DNA of 64,000 nucleotides from the NCBI GenBank assembly GCA_025330725.1, contig JAIWND010000002.1:1488001-1552000 (forward strand), given 5' to 3'. Each line of letters starts with the position of its first letter. Position 1 is the first letter of the stretch. This DNA comes from Chlamydoabsidia padenii. Lineage: Eukaryota; Mucoromycota; Mucoromycetes; Mucorales; Cunninghamellaceae. Position numbers and translations under genes: made by a program. Under the pieces are notes generated by a model. That model did no database searches. It was not told where the DNA came from and worked only from the letters and a program-made list of their open reading frames with translations. Shown in pieces: positions 25,607 through 37,431 of the stretch.

Positions 25607-27295
25607 ATGATGAAGGGTTATTGTATCTGGGTTGGTATTTTCTTCTGTAGTCTCATCTTTTCCGTCCTTACCGATGGTGCTCCTGTAGGTAGTCCAGGGA
25701 TGTTGTCTGCGCCTGATCCTTTCAACTCTTTTGGTAATGTCCCTTGGAATCGGACATATGAACAGGCTGAACCTCAACAAATTCACCTCAGTATTTCAAA
25801 TCAAGCCAGATACGCCAAAATTCAATTTGCCACTATTCAAGCCGTTCAGGGCACCCTTCTTAAATACTGGGTCAAGAAAGAAAACTTTAAAAAACCAGTG
25901 ATTGTTACCACCAGTGAAGTAAAAAAGAAAAAAGAGGGGTTCATTGGCGGCGTTTGAATTTGCATAAACTGAGCACATGGGCATTGATCATAGGATTGGA
26001 CTTTTATCGATGGTGGGGATGCAAAACGACCCCTTTATCTTCATAACATTCAAACCAAACCATTAAAATCTGCCACTATATATGAATATCAAGTAGGATC
26101 TATCATTAACCAAACATCAACGTTTTGGTCGGCGGTGTTTGAATTTCACACGGCGTCTAGATCCGACTCTTTCAAGTTTATTGCTACAAGTGATATTGTA
26201 AGTGTCAACTTTATGAATCAGGACAAAAAAAAAATCAATAGTTCAACTTTTATGTGTTTAGGGATTGAATAATGCGGTATCGATGCAGCAATTGGTAGAG
26301 CGGGCACAATCTCATGCCTATGATTTTATTACTGTGTCTGGGGATCAAGCTTACAATATGGCGGACTTTAATGGATTAAAAGGTGATGAATATATGAACT
26401 TTGTTCAACAGTTATATGCCACTATCCCTTATCTTGGTGTTACTGGGAATCATGAAGGGGCTTACAACTTTTCTCATTATAAGAACAGGTAGGAATTTGA
26501 AAAAGTCAATGGCGGTGATTAAAAATACTGTAACTGGTTCTTTTCTCGAATAGATTCAATATTGTGCCATACCAAGAATCCAACTCGCCTGATGCATTAA
26601 TGTATTCCTTTAACTACAAATCTCTCCATCTGATTTCTTTTTCTACCGAGATATATCTCGAACAAGGTTCAGATGATCAAATCCATTGTGCCCTGAATTG
26701 GCTGGAACATGATTTACAATTGGCCAATGAACAACGACACATTCGTCCCTGGATTATACTCGTCACACATCATCCAATGTATTGCTCATCAAATAGTCAA
26801 GATTGTACCACTGATGCTGATTTGATTCGGGAAGGTCCTGTGGATGAAGATGGGAAACAGTGGGGTGGTTTAGAAGCTGTACTTTTGAAACATAAAGTGG
26901 ATTTATACCTTGGTAAAGAAAAAAAAAAGTTGCATAAACTGCATTTCAAACCCGATGGTCCCTGACTTAATTTTCTTCTTTCACTAGCTGGTCATGTCCA
27001 TAACTATGAACGTACTTACCCCATTGCCAATAATACGCTTCAAACTACATCTTATCTTGACCCACCTTCATATTTCCAAGTCATCAGTGGGAATGCTGGT
27101 CAACCTGAAGGACCCTCTGTTTTAGAATCTGGTGATCCTCATGCCCCTTGGTCAGCCAAACGTTATGGTAGTTATGGATTTTCGGAATTGCAAGTATCAC
27201 CTACTGTTTTGGAATTGACACATCATGCGATTCAAACTGATGGGTCGCTGGGTGAGATTATTGATTATGTCAAAGTAGTCAAGACTCTTCATTAG
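25607..27295 (+). CDS. Purple acid phosphatase, secreted
   Basis: Exons 25607-25918, 25994-26197, 26262-26488, 26554-26912 and 26988-27295 give 469 residues. A signal peptide (about residues 1-25, MMKGYCIWVGIFFCSLIFS) is followed by an Fn3-like N-domain and a metallophosphatase core. The ligand set appears complete: D in ATSDI-G, SGDQAY, GNHE, THHP and AGHVHNYER. The enzyme should hydrolyse phosphomonoesters at acid pH, extracellularly or in the vacuole. The second ATG pair at 25607 was preferred over 25565 because it starts the signal peptide directly and lies just after the CT-rich leader. Intron 4 (26913-26987) includes a CGGG-TTTGAAAT element in reverse orientation. Poly(A) signal near 27392. 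Confidence 0.9.
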
Positions 27296-27805
27296 GCTGT
27301 AACATCAATGGTACAACACATTATACGTATGTAAAAACAGGGAGAAGGGGGTTCAATGTAGTCTTTATGCATCTTTGTCCCGATTTCCTTTTTGAATAAA
27401 TTTCAGGATCCGCTTTTTTTTTTTGCATATTCAGCCCTACTTTTTTTTATTTCATAGGATAAGACATTATTCTGATTATAAATGACGATACGTACTTTTT
27501 TGTCTATGGTCATACATCTAACAAATTCTCATTGCGACTAAGAATACATTTCCTGTTGTTTGCAGTGTTTCTTTTTGGTCAAGAGAATAACAATCAAGTA
27601 CACATAACGAATGATTGTCTTGATAGGGCAACAAGATTGTAAATCATTGTCCTGCAACAAGGGTATTTTACGGGGTCCCTATTTTATTTTGAATCATTCG
27701 GATAGCTAGGACCATTGTCGGGATTTGAAAATTAGTCCACTGGTGTGGATTTCTTTTGAAACATTTCCCCCTCTTTCTTTTCCACTCCCACCTTCCACAT
27801 TAACA
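27296..27805. other. Intergenic with promoter-like element
   Basis: Phosphatase 3' UTR, then GTCGGGATTTGAAAA (27717-27731) and a CT-rich leader, the usual promoter layout of this genome, placed before a decayed reading frame. Confidence 0.5.
27717..27731 (+). promoter_or_regulatory. CGGGATTTGAAA element before a decayed gene
   Basis: GTCGGGATTTGAAAA, about 90 bases upstream of an ATG (27806) that is followed almost immediately by an in-frame TGA. Confidence 0.5.
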
Positions 27806-28960
27806 ATGCTCTGATCCACTCAACTTGCACGTAAGTATACTACTAGATTGTCCTACTTTATTGCTCACAACCTCTTCTTTAATTAGTTGTAACACGCGCT
27901 TACTGACGATTAGTGATACTTGTTGAATCGGAGACTACTTTACACCTATCTTTGACCAAATGTAAGAACGATAACTGCTTCTTTCTTGAAAGACTAATCG
28001 CCCTCTTCTCTATATAGACGCCTGCTAAAGCGAATACACTCTATAGATCGGTGAAGTATAACCACGACAAGATCAACACGAATCCCTCTTTGCACCTCTG
28101 CCTTCAGGGCCCCGCAAGTCTCTTCCTATTTGAAGGTAAAGTGCTTGTAAACTAATCTCGCAAGACGACAACGACTCACCACTGAACAATACTTTTTGTC
28201 TATTCAAGTAGGCTTGGCACCCTTACTTGGGTCTATACTAACAAGCAATAGTACCAAGGTCTTGGAGTGTAGCTTTGGTGGCTCCTCCTTGAGCAGCTGT
28301 GTTGCAAGATAAGGTAACGAACAGAAAAAAAAGTCGATATATGATAATATATATATATATATATATATATTGTAGGAATCAAGAACTAGCTTGTCTCTTT
28401 TGATAACATCATTGACTGTGGATCAAGAGTATTGGATCAGGTCTTCTATGATTTCCATGCTGAAAGAATGCGTATTTGAAATGTGGAAACAAGGTAACTT
28501 ACTGTTACAGTTAAATTGAAAAAAAAAAAAAAAAGTTGATTATTTGATTCATAGGATTCTTTGGGATTGTACTTGATAGGTTACATGGCATTAAACTTGT
28601 ATGTATCATTGTGTGCCATTAACGGAGGGAAATCATCAAGACGGATCCTTGAAATCGACTCGACACTTACCTAACATCATATTAGAAGAAATGGAAAGAA
28701 TTGACTTTCTGTGGCTCTAAAGTCCGTATGTCTATGGGTGTGGATAACATGGACTTTGACTAGGGTGATCCAAGATCTACGGCCGATCCGGGAATTGCAA
28801 CACAACATGGTTATTCTCTTTTTGGTGGGGAAACAGGATGGGTAATTATGATATCAAAATGGTTTGTCGAGGTGTTTTTAAAATCGTATATATCTTGTCT
28901 CTTTGAAGAATCTTATGCCTCTATGAAATGACATCCACGATCAAGTGCTCAACAAATGAA
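27806..28960 (+). pseudogene. Decayed multi-exon gene, family unknown
   Basis: Several GT..AG-bounded segments keep open, protein-like frames but do not connect. Examples are ~28021-28135 (segment with SLHLCLQGPASLFLFEG), ~28211-28312 (LAPLLGSILTSNSTKVLECS...) and ~28378-28495 (ESRTSLSLLITSLTVDQEYW...). The ATG at 27806 is followed by TGA two codons later, and stops and frame changes occur near 27915, 28620 and 28680. A standard promoter element and leader precede it. I read a once spliced gene that has lost its frame. A spliced non-coding transcript is the alternative. I cannot name the family. Confidence 0.5.
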
Positions 28961-29445
28961 GTACAGTATTCTAGTCCTACCTGACAATTAAAAACTCTTT
29001 AAAATAATCCTTTCTACTTTTTATATAATTTATAGTGTATATTATGTAGTTTAGTTTGGTAATAAAATAAACTTGATGAAAAACTGTCCAAAAAGTAATT
29101 CATGCATCGATATAATTATTGAAACGCCGACATTCTTTTTTTGTCTGTGTGGTATATATGACTTCACATTTTAGTTTTTGCATGAATTAGCGTATCTTTT
29201 AAAAAACTTGAATCAGTATAAATATTTGTCTTGTAACAATATGTTAATCTGTTGTATACAACATGGTTATATCATATGTACTGTATGTACCACTTTTTAA
29301 TTTTTAAAAAAAAAGGTGTTGGTCGGGGTTTGACTACAGCAGTTAAGTTATATGATATGATACAATGCTTTATTGATTAATTAATAATAAAAAAAGAAGA
29401 AGATATATTTAATAGCTATAGTATGTAATAAAAACAGGGTGATGA
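28961..29445. other. Intergenic, AT-rich
   Basis: Very AT-rich. Holds a GTCGGGGTTTGACT element variant at 29322-29336 and, near 29118-29135, GTCGGCGTTTCAAT on the minus strand. The 3' UTR of the Zn2Cys6 gene enters from the right. No gene is seen. Confidence 0.45.
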
Positions 29446-30188
29446 CTAGATATCTACTATGGGTGGGGAAGGGGATCCAGAGGAAGTAACCACGACTTGT
29501 CCATGGTGATTGAGAATGACAGGGCGATGTTCCGTTTTATCACCAGCAAAATGTTGACCAATCACATCAGAATGATGCCGCTGTGCACTTGCATACACTC
29601 CAAGCCCGATACTTTTATAAGGTGAGGTGGTCATATTCAGTAATGGTGCTGGTGTACTGGTATCGGGAGATGATGATTTGGCTGGCGGGATTGGTGATGT
29701 TGTTGAGGATTTCTTTTTCATGTGGGTTGAGGGTAATAGTTGTGAAGATGACCAGAGCTGTGTTGAGTACATATTCATAGGTGCATAGGTGGATGATGAT
29801 GGTGATGATGACGATGAAGAAGAAGAAGGTGAAGGTTGGTATTGCTGTTGTTGCTGACGTTGATATTGCTCTTGTAATGCCCAGACTTCATCTTGTTTGC
29901 CAGTAGGTAGAGAATAGCCAAAGTGTGGTTGTATTTGTTGATGGTACAAAGGATTGCTAGCGATAGAGGAGTACAATGAAGACACGTCTACCAGCGGTGG
30001 TTGTTCTTGATGTTTTTGTCCTTGTTGCTTGATTGATTGAGAGCCAAGTCCTGTAGAAGGTGGTGGAGGAGAAGGTGATGATCGTGATAATGTAATTGGT
30101 GATGATGCAGGATTGGTACCAGTACCATTAGAAGAAGGTGGAGCAGCAGTATTTTTGCCGTTATTACTATTGTTGCTACTGTTGCTAC

Positions 30189-30235
<47 letters not shown>

Positions 30236-32681
30236 GAAGTGACAAAGGTGTTGTTGGTACTGAACGCATTCGACAAAACTTCTGCCGCACTTTGTTCTGC
30301 CCCATTCAAATAAGTATGCTGTTGTTGATAATGCTGATGATATGGTATTGAGACCGATTGTTGCTGTTGTTGTTGCTGGTGCTGCTGATTGTTGGTTACT
30401 GTATAAGATGTATTTGTAGTGGCGTTGGTACTATAATGTCGGTTGTTGTTGTTGTTGTTGTTGTTATTGTTGTCTCGATATGGCGATAGTATTGAAGGTG
30501 GTACAAAGGCCAATGTCTCCAAGATTCGTTCCATGGAAGTAGTAAAAGCATCCACACCAGGTATCACACGATGTTGCACCAGTATTCGTAGAGAACGTAA
30601 TGAGCGTTGAAACATCAGTCGAGCATGTTTGGCTGTCCTTTGGTGATCGTTACCCGAGGAATAAGAGAGTGATGGCTGTATCACATTATAGCATTGAATC
30701 AGATGGACCCTGACTGAAAGCATCAATGCATGAGACACCATTCGATAGCACAATATGAATCCAATTTGATCTGTCAAAGCACATCCCAGTTGAGTTAAAT
30801 TTGTGGCAATCGTCGAGCACCGTTGCAAAAGTAATGAGACCTGATCCTTGTTGTTCTTGTTGGTATCCATTTGATTCTGTTGTTGTTTTTGTTGTTGTGA
30901 TGGTGCCGTGGTCAATGTTCGCAGTGGTCGTATGAGAAGTGTAAGATGGAGCAAGTTAAAGATGAGGTGGAATTGGCCGACGATAGAATTGTGAGGAGGA
31001 TGAGACGGAATCGGTTGATAGAGTGAAGATGCTGGTGATGATAATGAGTCAGGAGTAGGTAAAGGTGTCCAATGTAATGAAGCAGGTAAATGTTGCAAAA
31101 AAGCCAGCAATTGATGATCTGCTTGGTTTGCCTTGTCGATAGAAGGTGCCGATGAAGGTGATGATTGTTGTAATAGCCGTTCCCCTAGTTGAGCCAAATG
31201 GATCGATGCCACCAAACCTTCAATAGCAGTCTGTTCATCATGGTCGATCATCATTTCCATACCCTCCATTCCCAAAACAAGTGATCCATCAAGTTTCATT
31301 TTGCCGCCAATATCACTACTATGTATAGTCCCAGGCCTATCAGAGCACAGACTTGTCCATTGATCCAAACAGTAACAGCACCAAAATACCCTGAGTTTCA
31401 ACGCCTTGATCATCATCGCCATAGTTTCATTGTTATTATCCCCGTTGTTGTTGACATTTTCTGTTCCATCGTTGATGCAGTCATGAAGATTCAAATCAAA
31501 GCACATACGTACAGCCATTGCAAGATACATGGATATTTGGCAAGGAGAGCTGGTATACCCGTGTCGATTGGATTCATATAAAGATAGCAAGACAAGAGCG
31601 ATCACTGTAGAGAGTTGAGGCGTGTCCATATAACTGTCCAACATTGATTTTGCCAAAGTAGCATAATGATCCGCATCCGAAGAAGAGGAAGCAGAAGTTT
31701 GGGCAGCTTGAGCATACATTGCACTGAGTAGCAAGGGTGAGATAAAGGCGTGAGGTGAAGGTCGGTTCAAGAGAGTGAGCAGAGTTGATTTCGGTAAGAT
31801 AGGCAGAATGCGGTACCAATGACGATAATACAAAGAGATCAATGTGTGCTGTATATTCGATCCTGGTGAGACTACTTTTGTTGTTGTTAATATAGTACTA
31901 TTATCTGGTTGTAGTGTGTCCGTCAGGAAGAAAGACAATGGAGGTGTATCCGCAGGTCTTTTCGGTCTTTGCTGCTGCTGCTGTTGTTGGAATGGCCAAG
32001 ATGTTGAAGCATGTGCCAGATCTTCCAGTTCACAACCAGGCCAAGTTTGTCCCAAAGTATCCAAACGCTGTGCTGTTATTTCCATATGACGCCTGTCATT
32101 AGCTATTGTGGTTGATGGTGATCGAGTCCCGTTTGCTGTTGTTGATGGTTTTGTTATAGACATGCGTTCTGTCGTCAACGAATTAGTTTGGCTTGGTGAT
32201 AAAGAGGGTGGCGAGGTACTGCTGCCAGAAGTACTCATTGTTGGTGATTCCATGGACGATCGTGGAGGATACAAGACACCGCCGTCCACCCCTTCTGCCG
32301 AAAAGGAGCAAGGTCGTTGACGAGCTATTAATGAAAGAGAAGGCCGGTTAATTTAAAAGTAAAGTTGAGAGTTGATTAATTACCTTTGCACTGTACAAGA
32401 GGACGAGATGAATAAAGATAAACAATAAGAAGGGGTTAATAAAGATTCCCACTTTTGTGATCCAGATTGACGTTTTACCTGCATACAAGGAATGAGTCCA
32501 TCGCACTATATGAATCAAAAAGAGAAGAGGAGTAAGTAAACAAATAAAACAAAACAAAAACCAACTTTGCCACAAACCGACTGACCTTTATTTTCTTCAC
32601 TCGACAAGTGTAACAGGCTTTGGAGACCTTGATTCGTTTTTGTCTAGGTAAAGCCCCTGGTTCATGATGCTGTATTTCCAT
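29446..32681 (-). CDS. Zn2Cys6 transcription factor with fungal_trans domain
   Basis: Exons 32586-32681, 32479-32505, 32384-32390 (7 bases) and 29446-32324 give 1,002 residues. Residues 22-49 form a perfect zinc cluster, C-x2-C-x6-C-x5-C-x2-C-x6-C (ACYTC RVKKIKC DGLIPC MQC KARQRPC), split over four exons. The fifth cysteine sits in the 7-base exon, so spacing itself supports that exon. The middle region (LISLYYRHWYRILPILP onward) is the fungal-specific TF domain. The second half is low complexity, with poly-Q, poly-N and poly-S runs, as in many Mucoromycete regulators. Targets are unknown. The promoter at 32822-32836 has the recurrent element in the gene's orientation. Confidence 0.9.
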
Positions 32682-33549
32682 AAAGTAGTAGATTTGTAAA
32701 GTGTATATATAAGAAAAAATAAAAAAGGTAATAGACAGGGAAGAAGGACAACCTGAGAGAAAAAAGAAGGAAAGAAAAAGGACACAACTCTTTTTTAAAA
32801 GGAAAAAGAGAAAAATCCAACTTTTCATATCCCGCCATAGAAAGAAAAAAAAAAGTTTCAAGCACTAATGAAAGGGTCCACCTTAAATTAGTATCCCGCA
32901 ACTTATGTAAGCGAGCGGGAAATCAATCGTGCAAGTTTCAAGCCTCGGAAGCACCAAAAACAAAAGAATACGCACAAAACGTGGAGATTGAATATAAACT
33001 GATCAATGAGATAAATAGGTGCATGCTTTTTCTTTTTGAAAGGGCACATTTTCTTCATCACTGTGCTTGTTTTCTTTTTTAATGATCTAGTCATGGTGAA
33101 ATAGACAAGGGATCATCATCACCCAAGGAAAACAAACTTTACCGCCAGGTCCCTTTTATTACATAATCCACAACTCACATCTAATTTACAGGTTCTCTGA
33201 TGCCATAGATAGACTTCTTTAACCTGATAGACACCGTATGATCATTTTCAAAAATCAGGGATGCATTGATCACATGCCTGGGTACATGGCAATGCCCAGT
33301 TCCGCAATCATGTAAGATATATATATATAAAAACAGGATCACAAACATAAATAGACAAAAAAATTTTTTTTTTTTGTTCAGTGCAGTTTATTAATAATTT
33401 TATTGCAAAAGGGGGAATAATAAGAGGACTATGTAAGTGGTAAAAGTAGGTGGTAATACAAGTAAAGGTCCCATATAGGGAGATGTGTGTACACAAAAAG
33501 GGAGAGGAATGATATAAAACAATAGAGGGTAAACTAATCTACAAGTAAA
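32682..33549. other. Intergenic between Zn2Cys6 promoter and apyrase 3' end
   Basis: GGCGGGATATGAAAA (minus strand, 32822-32836) and a T/C-rich leader lie near the regulator. The rest is AT-rich flank with an (AT) run at 33321-33329 and the apyrase 3' UTR. No gene is seen. Confidence 0.5.
32822..32836 (-). promoter_or_regulatory. CGGGA-T-TGAAA element of the Zn2Cys6 gene
   Basis: Minus-strand GGCGGGATATGAAAA, about 140 bases upstream of the ATG. Confidence 0.5.
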
Positions 33550-36463
33550 TTAATAGTCATTCGCGCCACCAGTTCCTTTTTCTAGACTTGATCTTGGACT
33601 ACATTTAGGGCTAGGCGTGTTTACCGTGGTCCGTTTTGAGATCAGAGTGACTTGAGAAGGAGAAGGAGTACGTGAAGTGCCAGTGGTTGCCAATCGATGG
33701 AGATCCGGAGAGGTATTATTATGATCACTACCAAAGTTGAGATAATCGCCACCTTCATCACTGATTTCGTAAGCAGAAAACCCAATCCTTGATCTTGATC
33801 TTGACATGGACATGGCGGAAGAGACCGGCCCTTCACCAGAGAGCATAGGTGAGCTTGTTCTTGCTACCAAATTAGAGATACTATTGGATCGGTTCGGATA
33901 CCCCATCATGGCTGATGTCGCACCACCATAATCATAGTTGTTGTCGTTGCCGTACACAGGCTGTATAAGTTGTGAGATATGATGACTATCTCCGCTGTAC
34001 CGTTTCTTGCGCCAATATTTCATGGAAATCATGCTAGGCGATTTGGTGGAGGGTCCTAGAGTTTCATAGAATGGTGATTGTAAAGGTGATGGCGTTTGTG
34101 ATACTTGTTGTTCCATCAGTTGCGAATGTTGCTGGTGTAAAAGTTGTTGTTGGTACACTATCGTGGAGTCTTGTTGAGGATGATAATAATACCGGTTTGT
34201 TTCCAAGTGATCCAGCCCTGTATTACCAGACACACCAACATTGTCATCAGTCACTAGTTCACTATTTCCCCGTCGAGTCAAGATTCGAGAAGTCCAGTAA
34301 CGAAGGACAACCATGGGCCGAGCTGTGATTTGTTTGAGGGCCATGATTGAGCCATCCAATAGTGTCGATAAAAGAGTGGAGAATGGTTGTGTTGGTGATG
34401 ATGGCCTGGTTGATGTTGGTCCCACCGCGACATTTCCCAGTATCCCGCCATTAGTATCCACACGCCTATAATCGCCTCCACCATAAGAACGTCGTCGTTT
34501 TTTCGAATGTCGATACCATTCCCATAGCACCACACCAACAAGTACAATCAACATGGATACCAAGCCGATAATCGAGACAGTATTCCCCAAGTCCAACCAC
34601 GATGCTGCCCCAGTGTTGTCTTCAGGAACAGATGCATAAAAATGATTGCTGGTTTCGCCGGATGTTATTGTCGTTGCTGCTGATAGTATTGTCCCATGGT
34701 GATGATCATGCACTGCGTCAGCCAAAGGTAGTTCCACCCCATCGGCAACAAGATGTGATTGTTCGTCATCGCCACTGATTCCATGTATAACATTACCACC
34801 ATGATCGACTAAAGGTATTTGATTGGCAACATGAAGAAGCATAGCACCCAAAGTCCAAGACACTTGAATGTCGTTGATGGTGTCGATACTTTGGAAAGGT
34901 GGATTCCAGTTTTTGTGTTCCACGCTTTCGATTGATTGTTCCATCCATTTCACGTCACCTGTTGATTCCAAGTGCTGCTCCATATTGCTGTTTCCCGCTT
35001 CATCCGCCTGACGTGGTACTTCAATCCCACCATGTAATACATTCACCATCCAAGCCGATTTGAAGCATTGTAGTTGATATCGCTGAATTTCAACCGAGTT
35101 CCAATCCGGGTGCTCTTCAAGCGCCAAAGACCAGTCCTTGCCACAAAATGATGTTGCCTTGCGTTCGTATTCATTAAAATCATAGACACCACCGAGACCA
35201 AGGACATCATGAGATGTATACCAATATTCCGATATACCAACAAATTGATGCACCGACCAGTCGATCTGAGGGGTATGGACACCATTAAAAAGACATGGTT
35301 GAGTAGGACATTCGGCGTTCTTGTTCAGTAGAGGCAAAGTAGCGTCCAAACAGGCAGCGAAATCCCCGGTTCCCTTGAGTTGTAAAGATACGCTTGTCGT
35401 ATCAGTATCCGTTAATTCCAAATTGAGGGGTAAACAAGGATCATCAAGATGCAACCGATGATGTTCGTCTAGTAACCCCTTGGTAATATTTGCCGATACC
35501 GTTGAACCTGTTGTTGCCATGTCGTCAATGTTCCCTAGCCGCCGATTCCGTTCTTGGTCATCAAATAGCATCTTGACACGTTGTTCCAAATAGCGCCGCC
35601 TTGCTTCATTACTGCCATAGCCCAAAAAAGTAGTGACAAAGATATCGTAATCGACTGCTGACCCATCCAATGTTCTAAGATGTATCTTGGTCAAATCCGC
35701 TACATGTTCTTCTTTTTGATGATGATCCGGTTCAAATGCTATTTGAGTGCTAGCCCCGCCCATATCGAGGAACCCAAAGGTATGTTTCTGTTGTTGTTTG
35801 TCTGACTGAATGCTAGCATCGAATCCACCCATCAAGTAGTTTACGGCCACCCAACCATATACACCTTCTAGTTCACCAGGAATCGTTTGAATATGTGTGT
35901 TACAATCGTTGATTAGAAATGCCGAGTTTTCCTTGATGTAGCGACAGGATGTTTCCATCAAGACTTGTTGTTCATCCAGGGGTAAGAGCCGCATTCCTGC
36001 CGTGGCCATCATGAATACGGGTGTAGAGGGTCGAAGATGCCTAGGTACCACTTCTTGAGCAAAATCCAACAGTCCTTTCAAGTGATCTCCTACTTCTTTG
36101 GGCTTTGATCCAAAAGTAGAGATACCTGTAGTTTGTGTTAAACAAAAGAGAGTGAGTGATAAGATCCCCCTTTTTTTTCAACCCCTTCCTGTTATCCCCT
36201 TGTTCTTCTTTACCAGGTTCTTGTCGATGAGTCCACTTGAGCCCGTTCTTGTCCGCCCGTTCAACAATAGGAATGGTGCCTTTTAATTCTTCAATGGAAT
36301 GTGTTGATTTCATAAAGTCATGGTCTTTCCAGGAATACACATAGACTCTTGAGCCTGAAGATCCAGCATCGATGATCACTCCATAGCGTCGGTTATTTTC
36401 CCAGTCTTCATCGGTCAAAGGAGTCAAGGCACGTCGCTTCATTGAATTAACATGAGAGGACAT
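33550..36463 (-). CDS. YND1: Membrane apyrase, GDA1/CD39 family (Ynd1-like)
   Basis: Exons 36214-36463 and 33550-36125 give 941 residues. The apyrase conserved regions are present in order: IIDAGSSGSR (~31-39), MATAGMR (~124), GELEGVYGWVAVNYL (~165) and GFLDMGGASTQIAFE (~198). One membrane segment (SIIGLVSMLIVLVGVVLWEWY, roughly residue 610) is followed by a basic stop-transfer (HSKKRRR) and a ~300-residue S/Q-rich cytosolic tail. There is no N-terminal membrane anchor. This layout matches yeast Ynd1, the Golgi NDPase/NTPase that clears nucleoside diphosphates made by glycosylation. The long cytosolic tail is typical of Ynd1 but divergent in sequence. Confidence 0.9.
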
Positions 36464-37431
36464 GACTTGGTATAAGTGTAGGTTATGTCGATATGTGTAT
36501 GTTTATGGTGTCAACTAAGAAAAAAGAGTCAGTATGCAAATAGCATATTACAGTTAATGTTACCTTTTTTCCACTGACAGTTACAAAAAAAGGTCAAGTG
36601 ATAACAATTGAAGTATAAGGAGAGTGGTGATAAGTTTAAAGATAATAATAATATGATGGGAAATGTGGCGGGAAGAAGGGAAGAATGATATAAAAGGAAT
36701 GGAGTAATGAAGGAGAAAAGAAAAAAAGGAAAATAGAAAGATAGAGACGGTAATATAAAAGGGACATTGATTTTCAATCACCGCCCAGTCTTTTTCTTTT
36801 GGCTTTTCGGCCAATGTCGTACGGCCAACTCGCATCGTCATGTAGTCCATTGACTCCTTGATAACATTTGGATGAGAGACAGAGATGTTAAGGAGGGATA
36901 TACATGATACGCCTGTCAATGGTGTGATCTCCATCTTCTCAATAGAGAAATATCCCTTGAATCTTTTGGCCAAACTATATCTTATACGTGACAATGCTTT
37001 CTTATAAAAACAACAACAACAGTAGCACCTATGCATAGTTGTAAATCATACGTTGAATGGGGTCTTTACATCCCTCACTGATAAAAGAAGCCCTTTGTGT
37101 GACAATATATTTTAAATGCCGCTCTATGGCTGGCTGAATAATTCGCAATGGCATGAAATCACCTTGCCATTCCCTTTATCATGTAAGACTGTAAATTAAT
37201 ACCATGAATATAGCTCATATGATTTCAAGCATGGTATCACTTGTACCCAATAGTGGTTTTTCTTTCTTGATAAGACACAGATGCACAAGGTCAATCATCG
37301 TAAACCCTTCACTTCGGTTGATTGTCGGGATTCGAACTTTTTTGATTTTATGAGATTTCCCCACTTTTTTTTTTTGCAAATCTTTCTTTCCTTCTCTCTT
37401 CTCTCTTTATCTTTTATATATTAACATTCGA
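36464..37431. other. Divergent intergenic region
   Basis: Lies between the apyrase (left, -) and SLC35F-like (right, +) starts. GTCGGGATTCGAACT at 37324-37338 sits 94 bases upstream of the right gene, followed by a CT-rich leader. A 151-codon minus-strand frame (36581-37036) is open but has no family resemblance or promoter signal that I can see. Confidence 0.5.
37324..37338 (+). promoter_or_regulatory. CGGGATTCGAA element variant
   Basis: GTCGGGATTCGAACT; the second half is TTCGAA, an accepted variant of the TTYRAA (CHR) consensus. It precedes the SLC35F-like gene. Confidence 0.55.

Noticed and set aside
30113..30313. Poly-Leu frame opposite the Zn2Cys6 gene
   Set aside because: Antisense of the poly-Asn (GTT) repeat.
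36581..37036. 151-codon minus-strand frame between apyrase and SLC35F-like gene
   Set aside because: Cys- and Lys-rich start, hydrophobic low-complexity end, no family resemblance, and no promoter element in its orientation. Probably chance in AT-rich DNA.
37324..37338. tRNA T-arm (GTTCGAATCCCGAC on the minus strand)
   Set aside because: No acceptor stem, D-arm or anticodon arm can be formed around it; it is a copy of the promoter element.
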